A DNA stretch of 47,964 nucleotides from an uncultured Muribaculaceae bacterium (GCA_910587355.1 CAJUKF010000008.1:1-47964), one strand, 5' to 3'; positions 16,732 to 24,370 are shown, counted from the stretch's first letter. Numbers and translations: made by a program. The notes: generated by a model not told the origin, from the letters alone.

Positions 16732-17874
16732 TTATTCTTTGTTGAATAGAGCCATGACGGCGGCGATAATCGGAGCCATATCGTAATATTTGTATTCGGC
16801 GAGACGACCCCCGAAAATCACATTCTTCTCTTTCGCGGCGAGTTCGCGATATTTTTTGTATACAGCCTGATTTACAGCATCGTTTACCGGGTAGAAAGGC
16901 TCCATGCCCTCTTGCCACTCGGTGGAATATTCGCGCGATATTACGGTATGCGGATTGTCGTAGACCGCCGCTCCGAAGGTCTCGAAATGTTTATGTTCGA
17001 TGATGCGTGTATACGGCACGTCGGCCGAGGTGTAGTTGACGACGGCGTTGCCCTGATGATTGGGTTCGTCGAGTACTTCGGTCTCGAAGCGTACGGTGCG
17101 ATACTGCAACTGCCCGAAACGATAGCCGTAGAATTCATCTATTTTACCCGTGAATACGATTTTGTCGGCCACTGACTGCCAGTGTTCTCGGTTGTCGAAG
17201 AAGTCGGTGTCGAGGAGCACGTCGGCGCCGGCGAGGAGACCTTCGGTGAGGCGGTTGTAGCCGCCTACAGGTATGCCCTGATAGCTGTCGTTGAAGTAGT
17301 TGTTGTCGAACGTGAGGCGAACGGGCAGACGGCGGATGATGAATGCCGGCAACTCGGTGCAGGGGCGCCCCCATTGCTTCTCGGTGTAGCCTTTAATCAG
17401 CTGCTCGTATATATCGCGGCCAATCAGCAGGAGCGCCTGCTCCTCGAGGTTGCGCGGTTCGGATACTCCGTCGGCTTGCATCCTCTCTACGGCCTGGTGT
17501 CGCTGCTCGTCGAGTTTTGCCTGCGCTTCGGCCGGAGTCTTCACACTCCACATCTGATAGAAGGTGTTCATGTTGAAGGGCAGATTGTAGAGCCTGCCGT
17601 CGGGAGCCTGTGCGACCGGATAGTTGGTGTAGCGGTTGAAGGGGACTATCGAATTGACGAAATCCCATACCTTGCGGTCGGAGGTATGGAAAATATGAGC
17701 GCCATACTGATGCACGTTTATGCCTTCGACCTCGCTGCAGTAGATGTTTCCGCCCGTGTGAGGGCGCTTGTCAATCACAAGGCAACGCTTGCCCTGCCGC
17801 GTGGCGAAGTGTGCGAAGGTGGCGCCGTAGAGGCCGGCACCCACAATCAGATAGTCGTATTTCATATTTTCCAT
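16732..17874 (-). CDS. glf: UDP-galactopyranose mutase
   Basis: FAD enzyme converting UDP-galactopyranose to UDP-galactofuranose in the cytoplasm. The N-terminal dinucleotide fold is YDYLIVGAGLYGATFAH, then GKRCLVIDKRPHTGGNIY and the family signature VHQYGAHIFHTSD. Further Glf features are FNRYTNYPVAQ, KGYTEKQWGRP and YFNDSYQGIPVGGYNRL. Length 380 (E. coli 367). Two starts are possible, 17874 (MENMKYDY) and 17865 (MKYDY, preceded by GGAAAAT). It begins 6 bases after the rhamnosidase stop and 3 bases before the galactofuranosyltransferase. Confidence 0.97.
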   Translation of the reverse strand: MENMKYDYLIVGAGLYGATFAHFATRQGKRCLVIDKRPHTGGNIYCSEVEGINVHQYGAHIFHTSDRKVWDFVNSIVPFNRYTNYPVAQAPDGRLYNLPFNMNTFYQMWSVKTPAEAQAKLDEQRHQAVERMQADGVSEPRNLEEQALLLIGRDIYEQLIKGYTEKQWGRPCTELPAFIIRRLPVRLTFDNNYFNDSYQGIPVGGYNRLTEGLLAGADVLLDTDFFDNREHWQSVADKIVFTGKIDEFYGYRFGQLQYRTVRFETEVLDEPNHQGNAVVNYTSADVPYTRIIEHKHFETFGAAVYDNPHTVISREYSTEWQEGMEPFYPVNDAVNQAVYKKYRELAAKEKNVIFGGRLAEYKYYDMAPIIAAVMALFNKE

Positions 17875-17880
17875 GCTTGC

Positions 17881-20493
17881 TCAGTCGATTATTCTGGAGA
17901 TATTGTAGTTTCCGGCAGTGTATTCTTTCGACTCCGTTTCGCCGGGGAGGGTAACTTCGGCCACACAGCCCTGCGGTACGGTGAAGCTCCAGTTCCAGCG
18001 GTTTTTGTCGTATTTCCAGCTGCTTTTGATTTTGCCGGCAGCGGAGGCGTACTCTGCGTTTACGAAGCCGAGACGGCGGTCGGGTATCGGTTTCATGATA
18101 ATGCGGCGGAAACCGGGCTCTGAGGTGTCGGCGCTGATTCCGGCCATTGTTTTCCAGAGCCATTCACAGACGCAGCCATAGGCATAGTGGTTGAAGCTGT
18201 TCATGTCGCGCGGGCCCATGCCGTTGTCTTTGGTGTAGCTGTTCCACCGCTCCCAGATGGTTGTTGCGCCGTTGTCGACGGAGTAGAGCCAGCTCGGGTT
18301 CTTGCGCTGGAAGAGGAGCTTGTAGGCGATATCGGTCATGCCGTTGGCGGTGAGTGTCGGCATCAGGATTGAGGTGCCGAGGAAACCTGTCTGGAGGCAG
18401 TTGTCGTGCTGTGCGAAGTTTTCGCGCAGACGTTTGATAGTATTCTCCTTAGCCTGACCTTCGACGAGTTTGCCGCGGAGGGCGAAGAGCGCCGGGGTCT
18501 GCATGGTGTTGAGGACTTCGGTCTTGAACGAACCGTCGGCGTTGAGGAAGGTTTCCTGAAGATATTTGCGGGCATTGGCGGCCATTTCCTCAAAGACAGC
18601 GGCATCGCGGCCGGTGGCACGGGCCATGTCGGCCATCATCTCGGCATCCATGAGCCAGTAGTTGCCGCTGAGATAATCCCAATAGACATAAGCCTCGGGG
18701 CGTGTGTGCCAGTTTCCTTTTTCGTCCTGATAGAGACGCTTGCCGGTGGCGCTTTCAAGAGCCTCGTAGCTGAGCCAGTCGGCCCACTGGAAGTTGCCGT
18801 TCTCGCTCAGAAGGTCTTCGTGACGGTATTTCGTGTTGTTGATATGGTGCATGTAGCGCTCCATTGCATCCCAGTTTTCGTTTACAATGGCGGTGTCGGC
18901 GAACTGCTTCCATACGACCCAAGGAACAATCACGCCTGCGTCCGACCAGCCGAGGCGGCATAGTTCGCCTCCGTATTGCGCGGCCGGTGCAACGCCGGGG
19001 AAACCGCCCTCTCGGCCCTGGGAGTCGCGCATATCGCGCATCCATTTATGGAAGAAGTCGCGTGTATCGGCGAAGTAAGTGCCGGTTTCGGTGAATACCT
19101 GGGTGTCGGCTGTCCAGCCGAGGCGCTCGTTGCGCTGCGGACAGTCGGTAGGCACGGAGAGATAATTGGAACGCTGCCCCCAGACTGTATTTGAAATCAG
19201 CTGATTGATAAGCTCGTTGCCGGTGACGAGCGAGCCGGTCTCGAGACCGGCGGCAATCGACGATACGGGCACGGAACTTACGCTTTTGATACGCACGGGC
19301 TTGTCTGCAGTTACCGAAATGTAGCGGTAGCCGTAGAATGTGCATTCGGGGCGGTAGCTCACCCAGCCGTCGTTGTCGCCGAAGGTGTACTGCATTTTAA
19401 AGCAATTGTCGGCGGCACGCAGATTGAGCCTGTGAACGCTTCCTTCCGGACCGTCCATGCCGCGGCTGTTTGCGCCGTTGCCGTCATTGAGGAGTTCGGC
19501 CGGCAGACAAGTGAGCACAGTGCCCTCGGCACCCGAGAACTCAAACTGAGGCACGCCGGCGCAGTTCTGTCCGAAGTCGACAACTAAAGTTTCGCCGGGA
19601 TTGAGTTCCATAGTTTTGCCAGGCTTGAATTCTTTCATCTTGACAACCTTGCCGTGGTTGTTCTCATCGGCTCCGGTGACACCTTTCCATGTGTATGCTT
19701 CGACGGGCTTGAGGGCGAGGTCTTCGCGGAGGTATATTTCGGCTCCGTTGCTCGGATATATGTTGCCGGGAAATTCGGAATTCACCTCGGGTTTCGACAT
19801 CGATGCGGTGATGCTGTGTACGGGCTCGACGCGCGCGTCATACTCCTCGCCGTCGAAGATAGCGGCATGTTTTACCGGACCTCCGATGCAGGCGGCCCAG
19901 TCGGACGTATTGGAGCCGATATATTTCTTCGAGCCGTCGTCATAGGTGAGTTCAAGCACACCGCGGAAAGCCACTTTTTTGCCAATCATGCCGTTGTGGC
20001 GTTCGGGGGTGATTATTTTGTCGCCCCACCAGCCCGGTGTCACCTGAACGGAGAGGGTGTTGGTGTCGCCTGCTTTAGTGTTGAATGCATCGGTGACATC
20101 GTAGGTATAAGAGAGTTTTGTTTTCGCATAGTGTGTGAAGCCGGGCTTGAGCACTTCGGCTCCGATTGATTTACCGTTGACATAGAGATTATATACGCCC
20201 AGACCGGTTGTCATCCACCGTGCGGAAGTCACTTTTTTGTCGTTCTTGAATTCAGTCACGAACCATGCGGCTCCGTCGGCGGAAAGAATGTTGTCACCTT
20301 CGATACTTCCGCGTATTACCGGTGCGTCAGCAACTGAAATCCATTGTGAATGGAGCCATGCGCCGTTGTCGAGAGCTTCGGTGCGTGTGCCGGCTTCGTT
20401 GTGTTTCTGCGGCTCGGCGCCCGATGCCGTTGAAGGAAACATTAAAGCGGCGGCAATTACTGCTAAGCTTCCGGAGACAAAAAGTTTTTTCAT
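17881..20493 (-). CDS. GH78 alpha-L-rhamnosidase, secreted
   Basis: Glycoside hydrolase family 78 enzyme releasing terminal L-rhamnose from plant or microbial glycans. A classical signal peptide (MKKLFVSGSLAVIAAALMFPSTASGA) has no lipobox Cys, so it is likely periplasmic. The N-terminal carbohydrate-binding-like beta domain contains GLGVYNLYVNGKSIG. The (alpha/alpha)6 barrel holds the acidic catalytic region: PTDCPQRNERLGWTADTQVF and CRLGWSDAGVIVPW. The C-terminal beta domain has FNHYAYGCVCEWLW and AEVTLPG. Length 870 is usual. A TACCTTTG box at 20555-20562 precedes it. It is the first gene of a run with glf and the galactofuranosyltransferase; no SusC/SusD pair is nearby. Confidence 0.94.
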   Translation of the reverse strand: MKKLFVSGSLAVIAAALMFPSTASGAEPQKHNEAGTRTEALDNGAWLHSQWISVADAPVIRGSIEGDNILSADGAAWFVTEFKNDKKVTSARWMTTGLGVYNLYVNGKSIGAEVLKPGFTHYAKTKLSYTYDVTDAFNTKAGDTNTLSVQVTPGWWGDKIITPERHNGMIGKKVAFRGVLELTYDDGSKKYIGSNTSDWAACIGGPVKHAAIFDGEEYDARVEPVHSITASMSKPEVNSEFPGNIYPSNGAEIYLREDLALKPVEAYTWKGVTGADENNHGKVVKMKEFKPGKTMELNPGETLVVDFGQNCAGVPQFEFSGAEGTVLTCLPAELLNDGNGANSRGMDGPEGSVHRLNLRAADNCFKMQYTFGDNDGWVSYRPECTFYGYRYISVTADKPVRIKSVSSVPVSSIAAGLETGSLVTGNELINQLISNTVWGQRSNYLSVPTDCPQRNERLGWTADTQVFTETGTYFADTRDFFHKWMRDMRDSQGREGGFPGVAPAAQYGGELCRLGWSDAGVIVPWVVWKQFADTAIVNENWDAMERYMHHINNTKYRHEDLLSENGNFQWADWLSYEALESATGKRLYQDEKGNWHTRPEAYVYWDYLSGNYWLMDAEMMADMARATGRDAAVFEEMAANARKYLQETFLNADGSFKTEVLNTMQTPALFALRGKLVEGQAKENTIKRLRENFAQHDNCLQTGFLGTSILMPTLTANGMTDIAYKLLFQRKNPSWLYSVDNGATTIWERWNSYTKDNGMGPRDMNSFNHYAYGCVCEWLWKTMAGISADTSEPGFRRIIMKPIPDRRLGFVNAEYASAAGKIKSSWKYDKNRWNWSFTVPQGCVAEVTLPGETESKEYTAGNYNISRIID

Positions 20494-20554
20494 AGTCTGT
20501 ATAGGTAGTTCGGTTTATCGTATGTCGTGAGACGAAACAATATTCATCATTCTA

Positions 20555-20562
20555 CAAAGGTA
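20555..20562 (-). promoter_or_regulatory. Promoter -7 box of the rhamnosidase-glf run
   Basis: Minus-strand TACCTTTG matches TAnnTTTG, 61 bases before the ATG at 20493. It lies in the 241-base gap shared with the divergent RibD-C gene, which holds nothing else I can name apart from that gene's own box. Confidence 0.5.
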
Positions 20563-20700
20563 GCAATTAAATGTGATTATCTTCCTTTTTGGCCTGAAAA
20601 GTGTTGAATATTTTCGGCACTTCGATGTTGAATCTTGCTCACTTCGGAATTCGGGTAATTGTATATGCAATAATGGTAAAACTTTTACGAAGGGTTTTGC

Positions 20701-20708
20701 TAATTTTG
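20701..20708 (+). promoter_or_regulatory. Promoter -7 box of the RibD-C gene
   Basis: TAATTTTG, 26 bases before the ATG at 20735. No clear -33 element was found. Confidence 0.5.
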
Positions 20709-20734
20709 CCTCAGTATAAATTAAGAATAACAAT

Positions 20735-21412
20735 ATGAAAAGACCGTATATAATCTGCCATATGATGTCGTCGGTCGACGGACGAATCGACTGCGCGATG
20801 ACCGAGAAAATCGACAATACGAATGCCTACTATGATGCTCTCGACAGGCTGGAGTTCGATGCCGTCCTCGAAGGCCGTGTCAGCCGTCAGATGCATTATG
20901 CTTTGCCCGAGCCTTTTGTGGCTGCCGATAAAACGCCTATAGGCAAAGAAGCGTATCATATCGCACATCCGGCCGACCACTACGATGTGGCCGTTGATAC
21001 TCATGGCTCGCTTCGCTGGCCCGAGGGGGCATCAGCCGATAATCTGCTTGTGATTACCGATGAACAGTGTCCGCGTGAGTATCACGACTATCTTACAGCC
21101 AACGGCATTTCGTGGATAGCCTGCGGCAAGAAAGGCATTGATTTGCCGCGTGCCGCCGAACTGCTCGCCGACAAGTTCGGCGTGAAGCGTCTCGGAGTCG
21201 TAGGCGGAGGTCACATCAACGGAGCATTCCTTCAGGCCGGCCTGCTCGATGAAGTAAGCGTGATGATAGGCGGAGGTATCGACGGACGTGCCGGAATGAC
21301 TGCCGTTTTCGACGGTATCCGTCAGACCGACTATCCCCCTGTCCTCCTCACTCTCAACGATGTGGAGCGCATGGGCAATACCGTCTGGCTGAGATACAGC
21401 GTGAACAAATAA
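20735..21412 (+). CDS. RibD C-terminal-domain (dihydrofolate-reductase-fold) protein
   Basis: Cytoplasmic reductase-like protein of the RibD-C family (PF01872), the NADPH-binding fold shared by dihydrofolate reductase and the riboflavin-pathway reductase. It opens with YIICHMMSSVDGRID, the family's first strand and SxDG motif. Later features are EFDAVLEGRVSRQ, RLGVVGGGHINGAFLQAGLLDE (the nucleotide-binding GG and LID-E element) and the closing ERMGNTVWLRYSV. It has no deaminase domain (RibD proper is about 350 residues; this is 225), so it is a stand-alone member whose substrate is unknown. No riboflavin genes are nearby. Confidence 0.88.
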   Translation: MKRPYIICHMMSSVDGRIDCAMTEKIDNTNAYYDALDRLEFDAVLEGRVSRQMHYALPEPFVAADKTPIGKEAYHIAHPADHYDVAVDTHGSLRWPEGASADNLLVITDEQCPREYHDYLTANGISWIACGKKGIDLPRAAELLADKFGVKRLGVVGGGHINGAFLQAGLLDEVSVMIGGGIDGRAGMTAVFDGIRQTDYPPVLLTLNDVERMGNTVWLRYSVNK

Positions 21413-21452
21413 TGCGGTTTTAGAGCCGTAACCGGTACCAGCGTCCCTGATG

Positions 21453-22106
21453 TCAGAAGTCGTACGACAAGGAGAGGAATGCTCCCTGCATAAACGACTT
21501 CCTGGGGTAAAATTTCTCGAACGATTCCCCGTGATATTTCAGATGCCGGTACTGGCTGTATATGTCGAAATTCGACATGAGATAGCCTGCCGTAATGCCG
21601 CAGGGGCCGATTTGAGCGCTTAGACCTACCCGTAATTCGGCTGCGAACCATTGTCCTTTACCCGTGCTGATATAGTCATAATCCACTGCATGCCAATGGT
21701 CTGTCTTCTCGATGCATACGCGTTGATATGGTATGTTGAGCATTACGCTCGGTTCGGCGTAAAGCGACCAGTGAGTGGCCTTGATGCGTACGGAAGGTGT
21801 TTTAAGAATGAGCGAAGGCCGCAGGTAGAGATTTGATGGTTTATTGTCATCGTCATCTATGTGCCAGCCTCTGCCCGAAGCCCACCCGTCATCAAAATAG
21901 TTGGCCCAGTAGCCGAAAGCTCCGCCTACACCCAGATACGGGAAGAACATGTAATGAAACGCTCCTTCGATAGAATAAACGTCGGAAGATGCCAGTGTGC
22001 CGGTAGCTGACACTCTTCGGTGTGTCGCTTCCTCATTCTGCGCCCATGCCACCGAAGCGGAAGCCAATATCAATAATGCGAAAATAAAACGAAGTGCCTT
22101 ATTCAT
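21453..22106 (-). CDS. Outer-membrane beta-barrel protein, unknown role
   Basis: Signal peptide MNKALRFIFALLILASASVAWAQ followed by alternating beta-strand-like segments (VYSIEGAFHYMFFPYLGVGG, WSLYAEPSVMLNIPY, GQWFAAELRVGLSAQIG) and a terminal Phe in FLSLSYDF, the usual signal for outer-membrane insertion. About 217 residues, fitting a small 8-stranded porin-like barrel. I chose the ATG at 22106: the frame opens at 22130, but a TACTTTTG box at 22128-22135 overlaps that codon. No neighbour indicates a function. Confidence 0.8.
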   Translation of the reverse strand: MNKALRFIFALLILASASVAWAQNEEATHRRVSATGTLASSDVYSIEGAFHYMFFPYLGVGGAFGYWANYFDDGWASGRGWHIDDDDNKPSNLYLRPSLILKTPSVRIKATHWSLYAEPSVMLNIPYQRVCIEKTDHWHAVDYDYISTGKGQWFAAELRVGLSAQIGPCGITAGYLMSNFDIYSQYRHLKYHGESFEKFYPRKSFMQGAFLSLSYDF

Positions 22107-22127
22107 AATTTCCTTATCTTTTTGAAG

Positions 22128-22135
22128 CAAAAGTA
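22128..22135 (-). promoter_or_regulatory. Promoter -7 box of the barrel protein
   Basis: Minus-strand TACTTTTG, 21 bases before the ATG at 22106. It overlaps the upstream in-frame ATG at 22130 and so rules that one out. Confidence 0.55.
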
Positions 22136-22174
22136 AGTGTTTCCGATGTAATCTACAAATTTTTTTTGTCCGGC

Positions 22175-22242
22175 ATCGGTTGTCTGTGAACAGAAGATTT
22201 TTCCAACCCCGCTATGCCATCCTTGTTCTTTGGACAACCGAT
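22175..22242. other. 10-bp inverted repeat in a gene-poor gap
   Basis: ATCGGTTGTC (22175-22184) and GACAACCGAT (22233-22242) are perfect inverted copies with 48 bases between. They lie in the 671-base gap 22107-22777. Apart from this and the two short ORFs at 22358 and 22664 I see nothing in that gap. Confidence 0.35.
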
Positions 22243-22357
22243 AATAACAGTTGATGAGGCTTTAGTGCTCGCTAAGGCCGGTTAATTATATTGGAGTTAT
22301 ATGTAATTATTGGCTTAATTTCGCGTCCAATGAGTAAAACTAAAAATACGAATCATC

Positions 22358-22531
22358 ATGATTGCTCATTGGTATGTCTATCTGACAATCGCGATAGTAT
22401 CAGCATTTCTTCAGTGGATATGTGACAAGTTCAAGATTATAAAGTCTAAGCCTTTGCGCTTCTTTGTAGTAATTTTTGTATCTGTCTTTATCTGTTGGGT
22501 AATTTACGACATTATCCTCGGCACGGAATAA
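22358..22531 (+). CDS. Possible small two-helix membrane protein, 57 aa
   Basis: An ATG at 22358 opens a 57-codon frame ending TAA at 22529-22531. It begins MIAHWYVYLTIAIVSAFLQW, one hydrophobic helix, then a basic link DKFKIIKSKPLR, then FFVVIFVSVFICWVIYDIIL, a second helix, and ends LGTE. Two clean helices with a positively charged loop are unlikely in random sequence. A TAATTTCG stretch about 35 bases upstream is one mismatch from the -7 consensus. I do not recognise it; small membrane protein or toxin-like peptide are both possible. Confidence 0.5.
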   Translation: MIAHWYVYLTIAIVSAFLQWICDKFKIIKSKPLRFFVVIFVSVFICWVIYDIILGTE

Positions 22532-22633
22532 AGTGTGATACTTCATAATCCAACAGGCAATGGACTGAAAAGAAAAGTCCATAACTTGTGGTTTTGTTTC
22601 ACAAATTTAGATAAAAATCCTGAGATTTTTGCG

Positions 22634-22641
22634 TAAATTTG
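22634..22641 (+). promoter_or_regulatory. Promoter -7 box before the 22664/22778 ORFs
   Basis: TAAATTTG matches TAnnTTTG. It lies 22 bases before a short ORF at 22664 and 136 before the secreted-protein gene at 22778. Confidence 0.45.
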
Positions 22642-22663
22642 CGATGAATCATTATACGAGCTT

Positions 22664-22762
22664 ATGAAATCTAATTTCGCTACTTCAAATGCCGACCTTG
22701 TGAAGGTTATCCTGATTAAGCGAATAGCCTTCACTCGCTGGTTCTCTGCTGCTAAAATTTAA
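22664..22762 (+). CDS. Possible 32-aa leader ORF
   Basis: ATG at 22664 to TAA at 22760-22762 encodes 32 residues starting MKSNFATSNADLVKVILIKR and ending FSAAKI. It is correctly placed 22 bases after a TAAATTTG box and ends 15 bases before the next gene. There is no homology I recognise; it could be a leader peptide or chance. Confidence 0.25.
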   Translation: MKSNFATSNADLVKVILIKRIAFTRWFSAAKI

Positions 22763-22777
22763 TTTAATGAATTTGAT

Positions 22778-23572
22778 ATGAAACGATTATTTTCAGTGGT
22801 GCTTGGTGGGGCTATGGTCATGGCGGCTTTTGCCACGGGACAGATTACGGAGAAGATTGTCGATTATGGGGTCGGCAAGGGGATGGCGACCTATTTGCTT
22901 GAACTAGACAGCGTTTCTTTCTCCACCCTTAAGGGATGCATCCCCAACAGACTGACCAGCACGGCTTTATGGCGTGGATATATAGGACATTGGAAGATTG
23001 AGCGCGACTCACTCTTTCTTGACAGCGTCATGGTCGGAAACAGGGAGGACAACAGATTTGTTCCGATTGCAATCGATGATATCTATGCCTCGCGTCGCAC
23101 GGCTTCGGGATATTTTGCCGACTGGGTAAGCGATACGCTTCGTGTAGTTTCGGGCGATTTCGTGCGTTACGTGCACATGGATTGGAAGTCGGATTGGGAA
23201 AATGAAGAATATGTCGTTGTTGAAAGCGGTGTGGTGAAGGATAGAATAGTGTATCATAACCGCGTGATTAACCCCGTCGCCGAAGGCGAGGCACGAAGGG
23301 TAATCGACTCTCTTGACTTCGGCTTCGTTCCCAAGCGAATGATACTGCGCATTGGATATCAGGACTTTGATGCCGACGGTAAGCCCACGGAATGTACTGC
23401 GGAAGTGGTGCGCGGCAGTGGCGATGCAGCAGTCGACGAAAAGGTAGTGCAAGCCCTTAATGACTTGGCCGTGATGCGACGAATCGTGCCGGTCTACTAT
23501 ATCCGCGGCCGATACTGCTCTCCCGAAATAGATTTGCCCATCCCTGCGAGCCGTGGGCACGACAACACTTAG
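22778..23572 (+). CDS. Secreted protein of unknown function
   Basis: 264 residues with a signal-peptide-like start (MKRLFSVVLGGAMVMAAFATG). The body contains ALWRGYIGHWKIERDSLFLD and ends with GDAAVDEKVVQALNDLAVMR and VPVYYIRGRY. The 'VDEKVVQALNDL' stretch recalls the helix opening TonB-C-like domains in some Bacteroidetes periplasmic proteins, but the match is weak. Only a single Cys pair (GCIP, YCSP) is apparent. Its TAG stop lies inside the stem of the terminator shared with tfoX. I cannot assign a function. Confidence 0.65.
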   Translation: MKRLFSVVLGGAMVMAAFATGQITEKIVDYGVGKGMATYLLELDSVSFSTLKGCIPNRLTSTALWRGYIGHWKIERDSLFLDSVMVGNREDNRFVPIAIDDIYASRRTASGYFADWVSDTLRVVSGDFVRYVHMDWKSDWENEEYVVVESGVVKDRIVYHNRVINPVAEGEARRVIDSLDFGFVPKRMILRIGYQDFDADGKPTECTAEVVRGSGDAAVDEKVVQALNDLAVMRRIVPVYYIRGRYCSPEIDLPIPASRGHDNT

Positions 23573-23610
23573 AGAGTGTTTAATTTGGTTTAAAATCAAA
23601 CACTCTCTAA
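23569..23610. terminator. Bidirectional terminator spanning two stop codons
   Basis: TTAGAGAGTGTTT (23569-23581) pairs with AAACACTCTCTAA (23598-23610), a 13-bp perfect stem. It contains the TAG stop of the secreted protein (23570-23572) and the TAG stop of the convergent TfoX-like gene (23607-23609). Confidence 0.75.
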
Positions 23611-23930
23611 AAGACGTTAGCCCTTCTTTTCTTCGGTAAAGGTAAAGCTTCCCAAAGAATTGAAATTATTTTTCTCGCTTTGTGTTGGTCTGAAAAGTCA
23701 AGTATATAACTTTCTTTTGCGCCCTCGTAAGGGCATCCTGTCTCAGCATCAGCCATAAGGGGTGCGATGCAATCTATTTTTTTAATAAAAGCATTATTAT
23801 CACAAGCAGTGATTACGCATTTATCGTTTACGTAAATAACATAGTCGCCCATCATTTTGCGAAAACGAACTTCTCCGAGTGGAGCAAGAACTTCACAGAT
23901 AAAGTCTATATATTCAGTGGTACAAGCCAA
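23607..23930 (-). CDS. TfoX N-terminal domain protein with TTG start
   Basis: 107-residue protein of the TfoX-N family (PF04993): EYIDFICEVLAPLGEVRFRK, then MMGDYVIYVNDKCVI and YEGAKESYILDF. TfoX/Sxy controls competence in some Gammaproteobacteria; Bacteroidetes members carry only this N-terminal domain and their role is unknown. The first codon must be TTG at 23928-23930, since no ATG occurs before the conserved KMMGDY. The TACCTTTG box at 23936-23943 leaves 5 bases before it, so the mRNA may be leaderless. Convergent with the secreted-protein gene. Confidence 0.82.
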   Translation of the reverse strand: MACTTEYIDFICEVLAPLGEVRFRKMMGDYVIYVNDKCVITACDNNAFIKKIDCIAPLMADAETGCPYEGAKESYILDFSDQHKARKIISILWEALPLPKKRRANVF

Positions 23931-23935
23931 TCTCG

Positions 23936-23943
23936 CAAAGGTA
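23936..23943 (-). promoter_or_regulatory. Promoter -7 box of the TfoX-N gene
   Basis: Minus-strand TACCTTTG, 5 bases upstream of the TTG start at 23930. Confidence 0.5.
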
Positions 23944-23986
23944 CGAATAATCAGCAGGGTATCAAGGAAAAAGAGGGATTCTTTTC

Positions 23987-24052
23987 CGCTTCGCTACGAA
24001 AGCGCATGGCGGTTACTTTTTTCGCTTCGCTCTGAAAGCGCTATGCGGTAAC
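23987..24052. repeat. Two imperfect 30-bp tandem repeats, each a small hairpin
   Basis: CGCTTCGCTACGAAAGCG with its tail CATGGCGGTTAC (23987-24016) recurs as CGCTTCGCTCTGAAAGCG with CTATGCGGTAAC (24023-24052), a 36-base period. Each copy forms a CGCTT/AAGCG stem with an 8-base loop. They lie between tfoX and the tRNA gene. Confidence 0.45.
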
Positions 24053-24090
24053 GAACCCGAGGGTTCTCATCACCTCTCTTTCAAACGCAA

Positions 24091-24114
24091 AAGAGCAACC
24101 TTGCGGCTGCTCTT
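24091..24114 (-). terminator. Terminator hairpin after tRNA-Ser
   Basis: On the minus strand AAGAGCAGCC-GCAA-GGTTGCTCTT forms a 10-bp stem with a stable GCAA tetraloop, ending in a short T-run, 4 bases after the mature tRNA 3' end. Confidence 0.75.
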
Positions 24115-24118
24115 TTTG

Positions 24119-24203
24119 CGGAAAGAGAGGGATTCGAACCCCCGGAGGTGTGACCCTCGTCGGTTTTCAAGACCGATGCAATCGACCACTCTGCCATCTT
24201 TCC
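24119..24203 (-). tRNA. tRNA-Ser (anticodon UGA)
   Basis: 85-base minus-strand gene. The acceptor stem is GGAAAGA/TCTTTCC with discriminator G. The anticodon loop reads CGGTCTTGAAAACCG, giving anticodon TGA for UCA/UCN serine codons. The long variable arm (GAGGGTCACACCTC) is typical of tRNA-Ser, and the T-loop is GGTTCGAATC. No CCA is encoded (the gene continues GC), so CCA must be added. A full promoter lies immediately upstream at 24215-24246. Confidence 0.95.
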
Positions 24204-24214
24204 TAATGTTGGTG

Positions 24215-24246
24215 CAAAGGTAAGGCTTTTTTGCCGTTCTGCCAAA
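24215..24246 (-). promoter_or_regulatory. Promoter of tRNA-Ser (-33 and -7)
   Basis: Minus-strand TTTG (24243-24246), then a 20-base spacer, then TACCTTTG (24215-24222), 11 bases before the tRNA. This is one of the best matches in the window to the Bacteroidetes consensus. Confidence 0.8.
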
Positions 24247-24314
24247 TTTTTTATTGAAAACCTATTTTTTTGAAGCCGTTTTGAGAATAAATTTCGGTGA
24301 ATGGTATAAAAAAT

Positions 24315-24344
24315 CTGCCGGGACGCAGGGGCGCGCTCCGGCAG
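24315..24344 (-). terminator. Rho-independent terminator of rubrerythrin
   Basis: CTGCCGG (24315-24321) pairs with CCGGCAG (24338-24344). On the minus strand the stem is followed by six Ts. It lies 26 bases after the rubrerythrin stop. Confidence 0.8.
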
Positions 24345-24370
24345 ACGGTATATATAGTTTTTATAGATTG

